From Clavulina sp. PMI_390 (Eukaryota; Basidiomycota; Agaricomycetes; Cantharellales; Hydnaceae), in the NCBI GenBank assembly GCA_015039315.1, contig WIDE01000050.1:1-49702 (forward strand): 49,702 nucleotides of DNA, in the 5' to 3' direction. The notes under the pieces are model-generated. The model did no database searches. It saw only the letters and a program-made list of their open reading frames with translations, and was not told the DNA's origin. Made by a program: the position numbers and the translations under genes. Of the stretch, positions 15,008 to 26,797 are shown one piece after another. The stretch's first letter is position 1. Each line of letters begins with the position of its first letter.

Positions 15008-18000
15008 TTAAATTCCCCCATTCGCATATCCACCCTCCATTCCAGTCATGTCCTCCGTCCGAATCTTGTGTATCGTCTTTGCTCGTAATGGCGTATCAGA
15101 GAACAGGCCCTGGACCAGCTGTACGAGCTCTTCACGCTCAAAGTCAATCAAGGCACCGCTCTCGAACAGGTACGTGATGTCTGCCAGTGAGGCTTCCTGT
15201 GGAGTACAAGAATGCATGTTAGGAACCGAAAAGAGTGGAGAATGACAGCCGGGACAGATGAAAAAACGCACAAGCAGCTCTGACAGGTATTCAAACTTGA
15301 ACCAACTTGGCACATAGACGCCCACGGCGCTCTCTTCGGCCCCATTCGTGCTCCCACTCCCGCTGGTACCAAGCACGAAAAGCCCCTTGACGCCCTCGTC
15401 CAACTTTCGGCAGAGCGCATTGAGCCGATGGGACTCTACCTCAGGAATATCCGGCAAGGCGAGGATGTCCTTTAGCATGCCTGAAAGTGTCGACTCGACG
15501 ATACGTCCGCAAGACGTCAAATATGTTGACGGGGTGAGCGTATCCTGCACGCAGATGAGATGAGATGACGGAGTGCGAGGACCTAGGCATTCCACAATGG
15601 CGAAGTTGTATCACATACCTTCCAATCTGCCACAAGCGTCACAAGACTCTGCACGGCGTGTTCAACAGCGCCCTCATCAATTGCATACTGTGCATCGTCT
15701 CCAGTATTGGTAAAGGCTTCCGTTCTTGCTAAGATCGTGATAATCTCGTTATTTGATGATTCCTATATGCACTGTCAGTCATTGTAGTTCGGTGTGAAGA
15801 GAAAAGGACGCACAATGCATTCATCCAACCACTGCTCCCCCATGAGCGCCATCTTCTCACTCGTCTCCTCCAACTTCTTCCGTGCATCTCCCTCAAGTTC
15901 TCCTCCACTTCCTCCCGCTACCATCGAGGATCCCAACGCCTCGAGTGCGCCGGCTAACCAGGTGCAGTCATTTGCAAAGCGGATCTTGAGTGCAGGCGAA
16001 AGCGCCATCATCTCGCTCTGCGAGAGTGGCGCGAGGGCCCGGAAGATCTCCATGACGGAGGGAATGGCGGTGGTAAGTGTCTTGCCTACTACCGTTGCTG
16101 TAGCCGATGCGGACGAAGGAGTCGGGAAGACACTATAGATTCGGAAAAGAGCGCAAGTAAGTAAGAAGCGCAACAGCCGACCATACACTAAAGGTGCACC
16201 TTGACTGCGCCAACTCGCGCGCTTCATTTAGCGCTGCCTTTACCGAAGCTAACACGTTCAAGGCACATTCTGATACGAGGAACTTTTCCCGCGGCTTCTC
16301 TTCCCTCCCAATTGCCCCAGCACCATTATGGCGTTTCCCCTTCGTTGCACTTCCCCCTCGTGGGCCATTGCTTGAATTTGTCGTCTCCACAGGAGAGGCG
16401 ACGATCTGCGAGGATACAAGGCTAGATGGGATGGATGCAGGGGTAGGAACGGTGGAGTTGCTGAAAGCTGAGCGAAGTGGCGGGAGGGAGCTAACAGAGC
16501 TGACAGCGCTCGTTGCAGTGCTGCCCGCGGTGGTGGTGGCACCAGCCTTGCCCTTTTGAGAGTATTTCTCCAGACCACGAGCGGCTTTCTTGGGAGCTTG
16601 GGGGACAGGAAGAGTAGCTGATTTGACTGGCGCTGGTGCTGCAAGTGCAGGAGCCAGTGGATCTTCTTCAGGGGACCCCCACGGGTCGTCGTCCCATGGG
16701 TCTGCTTCAGGTTCCGGCTCAACCTTCTCATTGACCACAGGAGCAGGTGGTGGAGAGACCGCTGGTGCAGGCTCTGGGTCGTCAGCCCATGGATCATCTT
16801 CCTCTGCATTAGCAGTGGGAGGCATGATAGCTTCAGCAACAGGTGCTGCAGAAGATGTGGACGAAACAGATGAAGCCAGCGTAGCCGAAACAGCAGCTTC
16901 CTCGACATCCTCATCGTCGTCAAAGCCCCATCCGTCTGTCTCTTCCTCTTCTGGTGGAGCAGAAACGTGCGGAGGGACAACTGGAATGGAAGACGAGGAC
17001 GCAGCACTGGTCCCATTCAAGGACAACTCTACCTCCGCTTCATCTTCGTCATAATCAGTATACCCATCGTCTACATACAACCCCGTTTCAGGCGAGTCAG
17101 ACTTCAGCCTTGGGCGCTCAACCCGAACCCCACTCAGCATCTCCGCATCAGTCACGATATTCCGTACATCCCTCAGGACCAGCTCCCTCCTCTTGCGCTC
17201 GTAGTGACTCGGGAGACTCGCTGCCCATTCGCCGATGCTTCTGTCGACGCGCCCGCCGACACCTTGTGAGGATGACACAGGCAGAAGAGAGATGACACGA
17301 TCTTCGAACTCGACAGCTTGTTGCACCAGTGTTATATATGCTGGAAGCGCAGCAAGAGATGTGGGAATGCTTCTTTTGAGATGGGCCAGGAGGGAGGTCA
17401 GAAGGGGAGGTAATGTGTTTTTGGCGAGGGTCGACGCATATGATGGAGGGAGGGGGGTCAGCAAATAGGAATGGATGAATGTTGTTAGGATTGTTAGGTG
17501 TCCGATAGGGTTCGAGCTTGACGACGGGATCGTGGAATGGTGAGTGAGGGTGAGGTTCTGAGGGGATGTGGAGGTGAGAGTTGCTGAGGATGAGATGATG
17601 GGGTCAATGAATCTTGTGAGTAGATTTTTGCTTAGGGAGGTTATGTGTCGTGAAGCGGAGTCTTCTCGAAGTGAAGTGAAGATCTCTGAAAGAGTGATTG
17701 TCCCATTGGAGGGAGGCACTAAGCAAAGGCATCAGTTTGGGCATATCCACATTAGCAGTGGGAGCGAAAGCGTACTCAAGACTTGATGATTGATTGTAAT
17801 CAGCTCGTATTCTGCAGTGGACTCTTGATATATAGCCCGTTGCTTCGCGTGCTCGAGTTGCTCCTGAGTAGAGTCGAATAATGCCCTATGGCGATTCTAT
17901 TGGAGGACCATGAAGTCTTGAAGACCATTATTGGGACTAAAGGAAGCGGACACTTACCCTGATATCGCTAAATATCTGAGCCTTGGGCAGCGGTTCCGGT

Positions 18001-18658
18001 GCTGTTCGTAAGAGTTCTTGTAGTTCTAGCGAGGTGGTGTTGGCTTCAGAGAGGCGAACTTCCGAGACCAGCTTGGAGAGTTGAACAAGAGCTTCTCTGC
18101 ATTGGGACGCATGAGAGGCTGCCTGGGATAGCACTTCGGCGTCGCGTGTGCGTTGGAATAGGTCGATGTGAGCTGCTGTGCGCCGAGATACGGACGGCAA
18201 GAGGCCGGTCTGGGGTTAGAAGCATTGAGTAGGTAGCACCACGAACAGCAAGGTAGAGAGGACATACATTCTCGTCGTAGAGGGACTGGGATAAGCCTCG
18301 TGTATCGTTCACCAGACAATTCGTCCGGGCCACTACGTCGCGTGAGCTCTGGAGCTGTCGCTCGAAATCCGGCAGGTTGTCGTTAATTTTGGTGCGGAGA
18401 GCATTCTGGATAGCACAGCAGATCTTATACTTCAGTCATTTCACCTCCAACGTCGTCTATGAGGCTCACCCGTGTTGACTGGATCTCCCGAGTGAGCTCA
18501 TCAACCCATGACGAGGCAACTGACGAGTTGAGTTTGTCAATGGGGACATCCTGAATCTTATCCAAGAGAGCGTCGTAGTGCTTAGAAGTCGACCCCAGCG
18601 ACTGGTTCTGTCCTACAAACGCATGACGGGGGAGGTGGGCAGGGATTTCGAACGCCAT
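15008..18658 (-). CDS. Dsl1/ZW10-family tethering protein, 1,047 aa
   Basis: Homologue of ZW10/Dsl1, subunit of the NRZ/Dsl1 tether that captures COPI vesicles at the ER. In animals ZW10 is also a kinetochore dynein recruiter. Nine exons: 18658-18470, 18405-18268, 18209-17958, 17896-17776, 17718-16200, 16132-15814, 15762-15619, 15544-15272 and 15196-15008, 3,144 nt in frame. The N-terminal 230 residues are helical with heptad character (NDNLPDFERQLQSSRDVV; RTRDAEVLSQAASHASQ). Residues about 440-720 are acidic and disordered with tryptophan motifs (DGWGFDDDED near 495, DPWADDPE near 542, DPWDDDPWG near 576), as in the COPI-binding lasso of Dsl1. The C-terminal part has ALKIRFANDCTWLAGALEAL, the family's most recognisable helix (cf. 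NDCxYL), and TPLRAKTIHKIRTE near the end. The start is the first Met (MAFEIPAHLPRH). It is divergent from dynactin p62. Confidence 0.85.
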
Positions 18659-18849
18659 TCGTGTCACAAACAGGGAAACACGCTGCCTGTCACGCTTTCG
18701 GTGTCACGCGCCCCCTCCTCCACCTCGCCCTCCAACCACCCTCAACATCTCCAGCTCACGTGCACTCGACACACGAACTCACGTAAATAATCACCTGAAA
18801 CATCAACACCTGCTGGAACCACCTCATCCCCGCCTGCGTGAACATTTTG
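18659..18849. promoter_or_regulatory. Shared divergent promoter of ZW10-like and dynactin p62 genes
   Basis: 191 bases separate the two start codons. The region includes a pyrimidine-rich stretch (cccctcctccacctcgccct) and CACGTG within ctcacgtgcactcg near 18757, a possible E-box/bHLH site. No TATA box was seen. Confidence 0.55.
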
Positions 18850-20866
18850 ATGGCAAACGTGCAATATCACTGCAGCTGCACAAGCATACCCTCCACAACA
18901 TCCTCGATTGGTGGTTCGTTCCATCTTGCAGCACCAACACCACAGCATCCTGCACACCCCTTCGCGTTCCATAAGCTCCCAAACTTGTACTTCTGTGAGG
19001 AATGTGATGCGGTCAGATGCAATCGCTGCGTATCCATCGAGGTCAGCGGGTACTATTGTCCCAATTGTTTGTTTGAAGTTCCAAGCGCGAGTGTGCGGGC
19101 AGAGAAGAATCGGTGAGTCTCGCATATGGCTGGCTTGATTAAACAGAATCTAACCCTCTTCCCTCGCCAAGATGTGCACGAAATTGCTTCCAGTGCCCAC
19201 ATTGCAGCAACACCTTGTCGGTCGTGTCATCCGATCCACCACCCAATCCAGACCCTCGGCAGCTTCCTGTCGTCAGTGCCGTTGGAGAACCGCCGTTCTT
19301 CCTGTATTGCAACTTTTGTCGATGGGATTCGGCAGAGGTGGGCATCACATTTGATAAGCCAACTGGTCTTGCTTGTAAGTCCGCAGCTACTTCTGACTCA
19401 TGAACTTGGTAATCGATCACACGCATCATGCAGTGCAACTCCAGAAGACCGAAGATTCCTCCGCGGACAATCTAGAATTTGAACGTTTGAAGGAACATTT
19501 CGAGCCCCTTGTGCGTGCCAACCAAGCACAGGCTGGTCCAGCCCCTCCAGTAACACCTGGGCCGCTCCACCCCAATGTACGAGCCACCCCGATGAGTGCC
19601 ATCAACGCCGCTGCCTCGTCTGCCCTCAGTCGCGACATCCCTGGCCTACGGCGGAAAGCAGCAGGCCGCGAGTCTCTTGGTAAAGCTTCTTCTGCTTCTA
19701 ACGACGACTCCGCTGCTCCCACATATAAAGCGCGCATCAATAGTGCTGCGGGTGGCGTGTCAGCCCAGAGCGAACTAGATTGGATTCGGGAGATGACGCA
19801 GGAAGAGTTTGTCCTTGGTGATGTTGCCAAGGTTGAGCAACGCTGGGGCGGGAGCTGGGCACAATCCATACGAGCCGCGTAAGTCTTGCGCTCTATCATC
19901 AATATTATGGTTCGTGTTCCTTATCGGGTTACTTGCGCCCAATGACAATCAGAGAACTTCGTCCAGTTCGAATACCCCTTCATTCCAAGCAAACCAAGCG
20001 ATGTCACAAATGTCGGCATATCCTCATCAAGCCGGAGCAAAAATCACAATCTACCCGCTTCAAGCTCAAGCTCATGGCGGCGAGCTACCTCCCTGCTATC
20101 GAAGGACTCGTCATCATCCCTAACACTGCTCAGGGCACATCGACGATCCAAACCCCCCGCACCGTCACAAAAGCAAAAACAGCCCAAGGAGGGGCAGGCC
20201 CAGATGACGGTACCGGAGCAAAAACTTTGCAGCAGGGCCGGACGTACCCCTTCCACCTATCATTCCGGAACCCATTATACGAACCAATTCAGGTGCGCGT
20301 GATGGTACAGCGACCTCCCGCAACGACAACTTCTGCTTCGGCAAATACGGCGCGTACAAAACGTCCTCCTTTCGCGGTATCGCTTCCAACATCTCCCTTC
20401 CCGATCGCACCGTTTGCGGAAGCCTGGGAATACGATGACGATGAAGATGGCGGGGAGCTAGATGATGATGATATTGAGGACATGCTTGCTGGGAGGGAGC
20501 ACGAGAAATCAAGCCATTCCAGAAGCGGAACAGAGACCGCAGGCGGTACGTCGCAGACGACAGTAGGAATGCTAGAGCGGAAGGCGAATATGACCAAAAT
20601 CGGAGGAGAGGTGGTAATTGGAAGGGATGGCACGGGGCCTGTTAAGGTGTGTAAATTGCTTCCCGCGCCAAGTCAGGGATATTCTATAACTGATCCGACG
20701 TATATAGTTCAACTTGCTTGTGACCTACACGTACAAGGCCGACGACCCTCCTGAAGATTCCTCTCTGCCAAAGGACCGCAAATCTCTTGCGGCCTCCAAA
20801 CCATCTACCAAATCATTCTCCTATTATGTTTGTATAGATCTTGGTATGATCTCCTCCCCCTCTTGA
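18850..20866 (+). CDS. Dynactin subunit 4 (p62), 587 aa
   Basis: Pointed-end complex subunit of dynactin, the dynein activator. Five exons: 18850-19112, 19172-19374, 19434-19878, 19953-20646 and 20708-20866, 1,764 nt in frame. The N-terminal zinc-binding region carries the family's cysteine pairs: CSC (8-10), LYFCEECDAVRCNRCVS, GYYCPNCLFEVPSA, then RCARNCFQCPHCSNTLSV and LYCNFCRWDSAEVG. A coiled/linker region follows with FERLKEHFEPLVRANQ. RIPLHSKQTKRCHKCRHILI plus KPEQKSQSTRFKLKLMAASY matches the conserved second zinc region and beta domain. The C-terminus YYVCIDLGMISS matches the family's terminal strand. An acidic insert (YDDDEDGGELDDDDIED) is lineage-specific. The start is MANVQYHCSC. A further 3' intron at GTATGATC cannot be excluded, but the read-through end fits the family. 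Confidence 0.92.
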
Positions 20867-21743
20867 TTCATAGTGTATATATACCAGCTGTGATTGCTTT
20901 GCAATTAGCATACCCCAATTCAGCCTTATTTCCATTTATTTGAGTCTCTATCGTCCCCTTCATGCTCCTCCAAGAAGATGGAACAGCTTAAGCGCAAGAT
21001 CACCTTCGGCTCCAATGGAGCCAGGGCAATACCCTCGGCAAGTAAAGTTACGCCCCAGCGTATCCATTTCCTCAGTCTTACCTCATATCAATACAACACA
21101 AAGTGCATTGCAATGCACAAGAACCGCCACACCCACTAACAGTGAGCATCCAGGCGCAACAGCGCGAAAGGAGGGATTGGCGACACGTACTGTAGCCAAA
21201 GCCAGCTACTAAGAACCGATGAACTCGAAATGCTTCACACCTTGCAAATAGCAAAGTTATTGAAATAGTAGCTTGACCTAGTCTGAGCAGAGACGTCAAC
21301 TAAAGCGAGGATTAGAAGAGCTAATGCACATTCATGCGAATCACTTAAATCATCTCTGACAATTCATCGGTGTAGCTCTACATGTGCTATTAAAATTGAG
21401 CTCCATGGAGGAAAGGATAAACTAGCCGCTAACTTGGTACAATATCTGCGACCCCACAGCCCGCGAAACTTGATGCGACCCTAAGGAGATATGAGGAGGC
21501 AGAACAAGCTTAAGCAGCTACGCGCCGGCCCTCCAGCACGACAATTCCGCTCCCGGTTCGAGAAACTAGTATCAACGACCAATCACATGTTGATGGGTCA
21601 ACGCATTGCTCTCATGTGCGATTAACGTGGCACAACTAGGTTGTAAAAAATGCTACAGAGAATCGGAGATGAATCTACAAGATTTTATGACAGAGAGAAA
21701 AATCCTCTCCCAGATAGTCAGCACTAGGCCCAGACCAGCATCT
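20867..21743. other. Intergenic, left boundary of the repeat-rich region
   Basis: About 880 bases with no supported gene. A 90-codon open frame at 20940-21212 (+) has no family resemblance. This stretch separates the conserved gene block from the family A array and contains part of the 3' flank of A1. Confidence 0.5.
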
Positions 21744-22620
21744 TCAAGCCTCCGAAGACCCCCCGGTCATGTCATCTATCACATTGCCATCTTCTCCGTC
21801 ATAATTATGCTCTTCGCCTTCGTTTGGGACATCCACTTGACTTACTCGCGAATGGGAGGTGACCATGTACCACATGCCGGACAGACTATCATATGGGACA
21901 TTGCTCGGCATCTCGATCACGTTTTCCCATAGGGTGTAGCGCGTTGAGTTTGCAGTTGGCTGATCACCATTAGGGAAATGAAGGGTGAAGAACTCTGGGT
22001 ATCGTGCTGAAGGAATGCCACCGGACGATGCGAGTGCTGGTGGAGAGGGAGTGGATCTAGGATTTGCGACGCTATCAGCAGACTGGTCCGGGGCCAGAGT
22101 AACCCCATTACTCTGTGACACGGAGAGAGTGCCTTGGTAATGATCCTGTCCGCCCCGGATACGCCCTTGTCCTACGTCACGGTCGCTGGGACGATCTCTG
22201 TGGTTGACGAATGCCTGAGACGGAATGAAGGATGAGGAGCCTCCGTTTCTTCCTGTCGCAGAATCCGGAGTGAAGAGGACGTCTGTTTCAATCGTTGAGC
22301 TATTAATTACGACAGTAGGTGGTATAATGAGTCACTGTTTTCTTCACCAAGATCGTGGCGTGCGCTTGGGCAAGAAGCCTGGTGATAGCGCAGATTACGT
22401 TCAAGCAAGAATCGTTCACGGCGGCAGAACGGGCAAAGGAAAGCTTGGAGTGGGAAATGGAGTGATTCAGTCAGCGAATGGTGCGGGCTTGTTGGACTGG
22501 ACCAAAGGCACCTACGCTGGTAGGTTTCGTCTCTGAAAGATTGATTCTATGCAGGTGATACGACGATGAGCCATGCTCAACATGAATGTCAATTGCACTC
22601 ACTTGGGATCCTAGAGCCAT
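21744..22620 (-). CDS. Family A copy A1: C2HC zinc-finger protein, 227 aa, intact
   Basis: Member of an unrecognised tandem family. Exons 22620-22603 (18 nt, MALGSQ), 22546-22516 (31 nt), 22443-22348 (96 nt) and 22282-21744 (539 nt) sum to 684 nt in frame. Exon 3 encodes the finger FLCPFCRRERFLLERNLRYH then QASC, spacing C-x2-C-x13-H-x3-C. After a variable Ser/Pro-rich linker with RIRGGQ comes the family box (STRYTLWENVIEMPSNVPYD, then SRVSQVDVP) and an acidic Gly/Asp tail. There is no signal peptide. Intron 2 (72 nt) is a multiple of three and has no stop, so a retained-intron isoform would stay in frame. Intron 3 contains TGAGTCA at 22328-22334 (+). Nuclear DNA- or RNA-binding is plausible from the finger but unproven. 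Confidence 0.72.
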
Positions 22621-24704
22621 GATGGTCGTGATGGAGGTAAAACTTCTGGTGCCTTTTACTTTGACTATAACACCAGCCTACCTCAGTCAGCGGACGCTCG
22701 CTTGAGCAGTGTGGGAGGAATGCCCGGGGCATTCTCTCCACTATACTCTGTCAACTCCACGCCAGTTGAGTAGGCCGGATGCAGTCGAATGTATTGGAGG
22801 AGTGGTCTCGGGTCCTCAGTATTTGAATGTCAGGGCGAGGACTGTGGCTCTTCGCAGAGTTAATCTCTCAGTTCTCGGCGAAGAGCAGGCCGTGCGAAAC
22901 AGGACAAGACTCTGAATCATATACGAAGCATGTTGTGGTGATCGTTTGGAGTGTTAATACTGTCTATCAGCTTCGCCGTATGCGGAGATGATTTTTGAAA
23001 TAACAATAGGGCAGAAAAAATGCGGGTTCTGCGAGCTGGAGTAAAGGAATACTTGCGGTGGGAACAGTTACTCGATGGCGAGTTCCAGTTTGCCAGTCAT
23101 GATAGGGCGTCAGCCCCTGTCAGCTTAATTGGTGCAGTCAAGTTGAATGATAGCGAGACCATGACAAACCAGTGAAGTGACGGAATACTCGGTAGAGATC
23201 TCGAAGATTTATTCGTCACTGATTCGCGCGGCGAGGAACAGGCCGAACGGTATTTTGAGATGAAATGTGTGAGGATCAAGAAGCTTCCGTGTGTTGATTG
23301 CTTGCACTGTGTAACAGGGGATATAGCAGGTACACTTCGGTCGAGCTTGAGAGCCAACCCGCCGTAACAACGTATCCGAAGAGAATCTGTCTCGTGTCGT
23401 CGTTGCCGAGGTATTTTAACATGTTCCTTGATCGATGCTTGGACACCGTATCGACTGGCACATAAGAAGAAAAAACCTTTCTAGCTCAAACAAGAGCCAC
23501 TGGCGACCTCGTCATCCAGCCTCTCCCTTAAGAGATCTGCAGCATTCCTCGCAGATGCGAGCCTCCATCTGTCCTTCCTAGAATCCATTCCAGATATTTC
23601 GAATGGTATATTCACGCTCATTCTGGAAATCGGCGATCGATGAACCATGCGCGTGCTGGAAGCTACCATACGACCGTTACTGCCAACAACACCTAGAGCG
23701 ACTAAATGAACGGGAATTCAGCAGATAATCTGCACTTTATGGTCCGACTTTTGCCACACATTGGTGTAGGGCTACGCTGGATTTCGACATTTGGGTATAA
23801 CGAGCAGCCGCCACCTCCTCTGGTCCAAATTTATTATCCGCTCGTTCAACTCGGAGCCAGAGTTGCTTAGGGAACATGGCATCCGATATGCACCAGATCA
23901 TGAGGTTAGATCTCATATGTGGAACATGAACAGGGGATAGTGCGAATATTAGTTTAGTGACCGGATTGTGTTTTTCGTGGCATCCTTATACCGAGGCTGA
24001 ATATAACAGTAAGATATATGAATAAAACCGTTGTGCCTGAAGAGATTGTGAAGATGTTTGGAGCAGCATTGCGGCGAGCACTTTCGTGGGTGCAGGGTCC
24101 TTCGAGAAGATGTAGATTTGCGCATGACTTGATATCATAGACGTGCCCGAATCAAACGAGTATCCTCTTCAAACGAGAATGGGCCGAGGTTTGCTAGTTA
24201 TCATCCGCGGTGAGTGGTAGCTCGAAGGCTCTAGCTTGGCCGTTGCCATGATAGTCGCGCGATTTGGGGATGTTGATCTGTGTGTTCGTCATTCGTGTAG
24301 CTCACCCTGGACATGTGCCGCCCAGAAGCCCCGAACTGTACGATGGTTAGTTTCGGAGGGTGATGGATACACTTTTGACCAGAAATTATATGCACATGTG
24401 AAGTTGATGCGTTGAACTATTCAGAGGTTGCAATGCATGAGGATCTCTCTCACAAGCTCAGCAGTTCACCATAGCTGATCACTAACATTCAACTCTTATT
24501 TTTCTACCTATCACGCTACGGTTCAAACGTGATATCCAATTGACAAGGATCGTAACCCGACTCCTCTAGTACCTTGACCATCTATTTATCGATTATATGA
24601 ATGACTCTGATTCCTAGCTGGAGAATACTGTCTAAGAAACCAAAGTTCAATAATAATAAAGCCTCTAAGAAGGCCAGAATGCAGTGTGGAAACGGTCTCG
24701 ACAA
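22621..24704. other. Intergenic: A1 5' block and decayed repeat DNA
   Basis: From 22690 to about 22960 the sequence resembles the upstream DNA of A2 (29540-29800), for example ggacgctcgcttgagc versus ggacgctcacttgggc. Near 24498-24545 a short stretch (cacgctacggttcaaac) resembles the upstream part of block B (catgctacggctcgagc near 34538). Otherwise I see no gene. Confidence 0.5.
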
Positions 24705-26797
24705 TTAAAGCTGTGCTTCTGCGTATCGACTCATATTCCTCAGCCTCCCTCCATACCGGTACAGCATCAAAAGCACTGGGACCATAAGTGCCGCCACTCC
24801 CGCTAGCAGTGAGCACCCAGGAGCGACACCTAGAGCTTTGAAGTACAGCTGCCCAAACAGGGGAAATGTTGCAGCAACGCTGCTCCTTACGAGGGTATTA
24901 CCTGCTAGGACCGAAGCAACGTAGTCTGGGTAGGCCGCGGGGAGGTAGACGAGGACGCTTTGGAACAGGAGGTAAATCCCAGGCATGTAGAGCCCAGCGC
25001 CTATGATGGGGAATATCCAGTGAACACTCCCGTCGGGCCGTGCGGTCCACCCGAATGTGAGGAGCGAGATTGGAATCATGGACCCAGCAAACAGTCCCAG
25101 ATGAAGCCATTCCTCTTGCTGAACACGTTTCCCTTGACCCTCAATTCGGTCAAAGCGCGCATAGAGGTAGTATTGGAGATAGATGGCATAGCCTACGTAA
25201 GAGACCATTGCGCCAACGAGAATGCCGAGGAAAGGAAGACCAGCTATTCCACCGTGAAAGTGGTAGATATCACCAAAGACGAGAGGGAAGGCCTCGAACC
25301 AGAGGTAGAAGATCGCATACGCCACTGGATAATGGGGAGAGAAAAAGTTAGTCGGTGGGAGGCCCGAGAGACAGTGTGGATTGATGTGGAAACGCATAGA
25401 TTCTGAAAAGCTCACATCCAAGGTAGAGGTTCAAAAATATCAACACAGGCTCTCGCATGAGCTGGAATGGGCGGATGAGATACTCTGCTGCCACCGCTCT
25501 GGGTGTCATCTTCGCCTGCCTGATTTCGCTCATACTGCGAAGGTTTTCGTTTCCAGTTAGCTTCCTTAACCTCTGGGCGCGTTTCAGCAGAATTTTATCA
25601 GGAAGCGTCTCAGGAAAGAACAGAGAAAGGAAGACGGCGGTAAATCCAGAGATCCAGGAGAGCTCCCATAATGGCCAACGCCACCCCTTGGCGGTAGCAG
25701 CAAAGCCCCCCACGATGGGCCCCAACACAGGACCACCTGTCGCACCCATGGCCCAAAGGCCAAGGGCTAAAGGTATTTGGCGCTCAGGGAATCTGTAGGA
25801 TTGAAGGCAAGCCAGTGTCAAGATATGCGGACACAACGAGTGCAATACATGGGAATGACAACACTTACATGTCGCCAACACTAGCTCCCCCAGTGGCCAA
25901 AGCAGGGCTTCCCAGAAAGCCAATAAGAAAACGAAAAACGAGGAGGGAGGTAATATTATTGGACAGTGCAGCGGGGATTTGCAGCAGAGCAAATAGAGTC
26001 AGTGTAATAATGTATGGCGGATTTCGTCCAATTGAGGGCAGTTCTTGTAGAGGCGAAAGAATCTAGAACGAGACATTTTTTAGCATAGAAGAGAATCGCG
26101 CATCAAGGTCCAAGCCGCACCATCGGCCCAATTGCGTATCCCTCGATGAAAAGTGACAGGCCCAAAGTGGCAACCACCTCCGACACGTGGAACTCCGCCA
26201 TGACAAGGGAGGTAGCAGCCGTGTAAATGGCAGATCCAATGTACACCGAAAACCTAAAAGGTTGATGTCGGCGATAAGGAGATTTTTTTTAGTTCCGAAT
26301 GGATTTCAACCGAGGGAAAAGGCTCACGTTAGCAACACAATTTGCGCCAGCACGAAACAACGCTTGGGGAACGACCAATTGCGAGGGTTTTCAGGGTCGT
26401 CATCGCCGTACCAGTCCACGACGATATAGCCTTCTGTGTTGATACCGCCCTTGTCGATGACTTTCTGGCTACCACCTTCCAGCATCGACTCAGTCTGCCG
26501 AGCAGCGTCGAACTTGGAAATAACAAGCGCTGTGACGTTTTCATCCATGGTATGAGGAGGTTTTTCGGGGCATTTGACATCAGTAGTAGGCTCAGGTTTA
26601 TTGTAGAGAGTATCGCTAGAGCCAGCGCGAGTGAGAGCTGCTGGCGTGGACGGGGAAGATGGTGTGGTTTTAGGGTCAATGAGGTAGTGTTCTGGGATCG
26701 CAAACCCTGGTATTTGGTCTGGAAAGGGTAGAATACGTCCTCCGCTAACGCGATTGAGCAAGCCACCGACAGTAGCCTCGCGAAGAATGTCCAACAT
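24705..26797 (-). CDS. DHA1-type MFS transporter, 597 aa
   Basis: Plasma-membrane drug/polyamine:H+ antiporter-type carrier. Five exons: 26797-26328, 26253-26121, 26062-25869, 25792-25416 and 25324-24705, 1,794 nt in frame. About 145 cytosolic residues precede the first membrane segment. They end in the DPENPRNWSFPKR motif that characterises fungal DHA1 carriers. Then come segments such as VVATLGLSLFIEGYAIGPMI, PLQELPSIGRNPPYI (loop 2-3 motif variant), SLLVFRFLIGFLGSPALATG and the antiporter motif ALGLWAMGATGGPVLGPIVG. The second half includes AIFYLWFEAFPLVFGDIYHF and VASVLAGNTLVRSSVAATFP, typical of the DHA1 C-terminal half. It lies inside the family A array, and a decayed copy of its 5' end is at 30.1-30.5 kb. 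The substrate is unknown. Confidence 0.9.

Noticed and set aside
16590..17054. 154-codon plus-strand Ser/Gly-rich frame
   Set aside because: Shadow of the acidic low-complexity part of the ZW10-like gene on the other strand.
20940..21212. 90-codon plus-strand open frame
   Set aside because: Weak length, no motif, no splice support and no counterpart elsewhere.
24960..25406. 148-codon plus-strand frame opposite the MFS gene
   Set aside because: It is antisense to well-conserved transporter exons and is a shadow of their codon structure.
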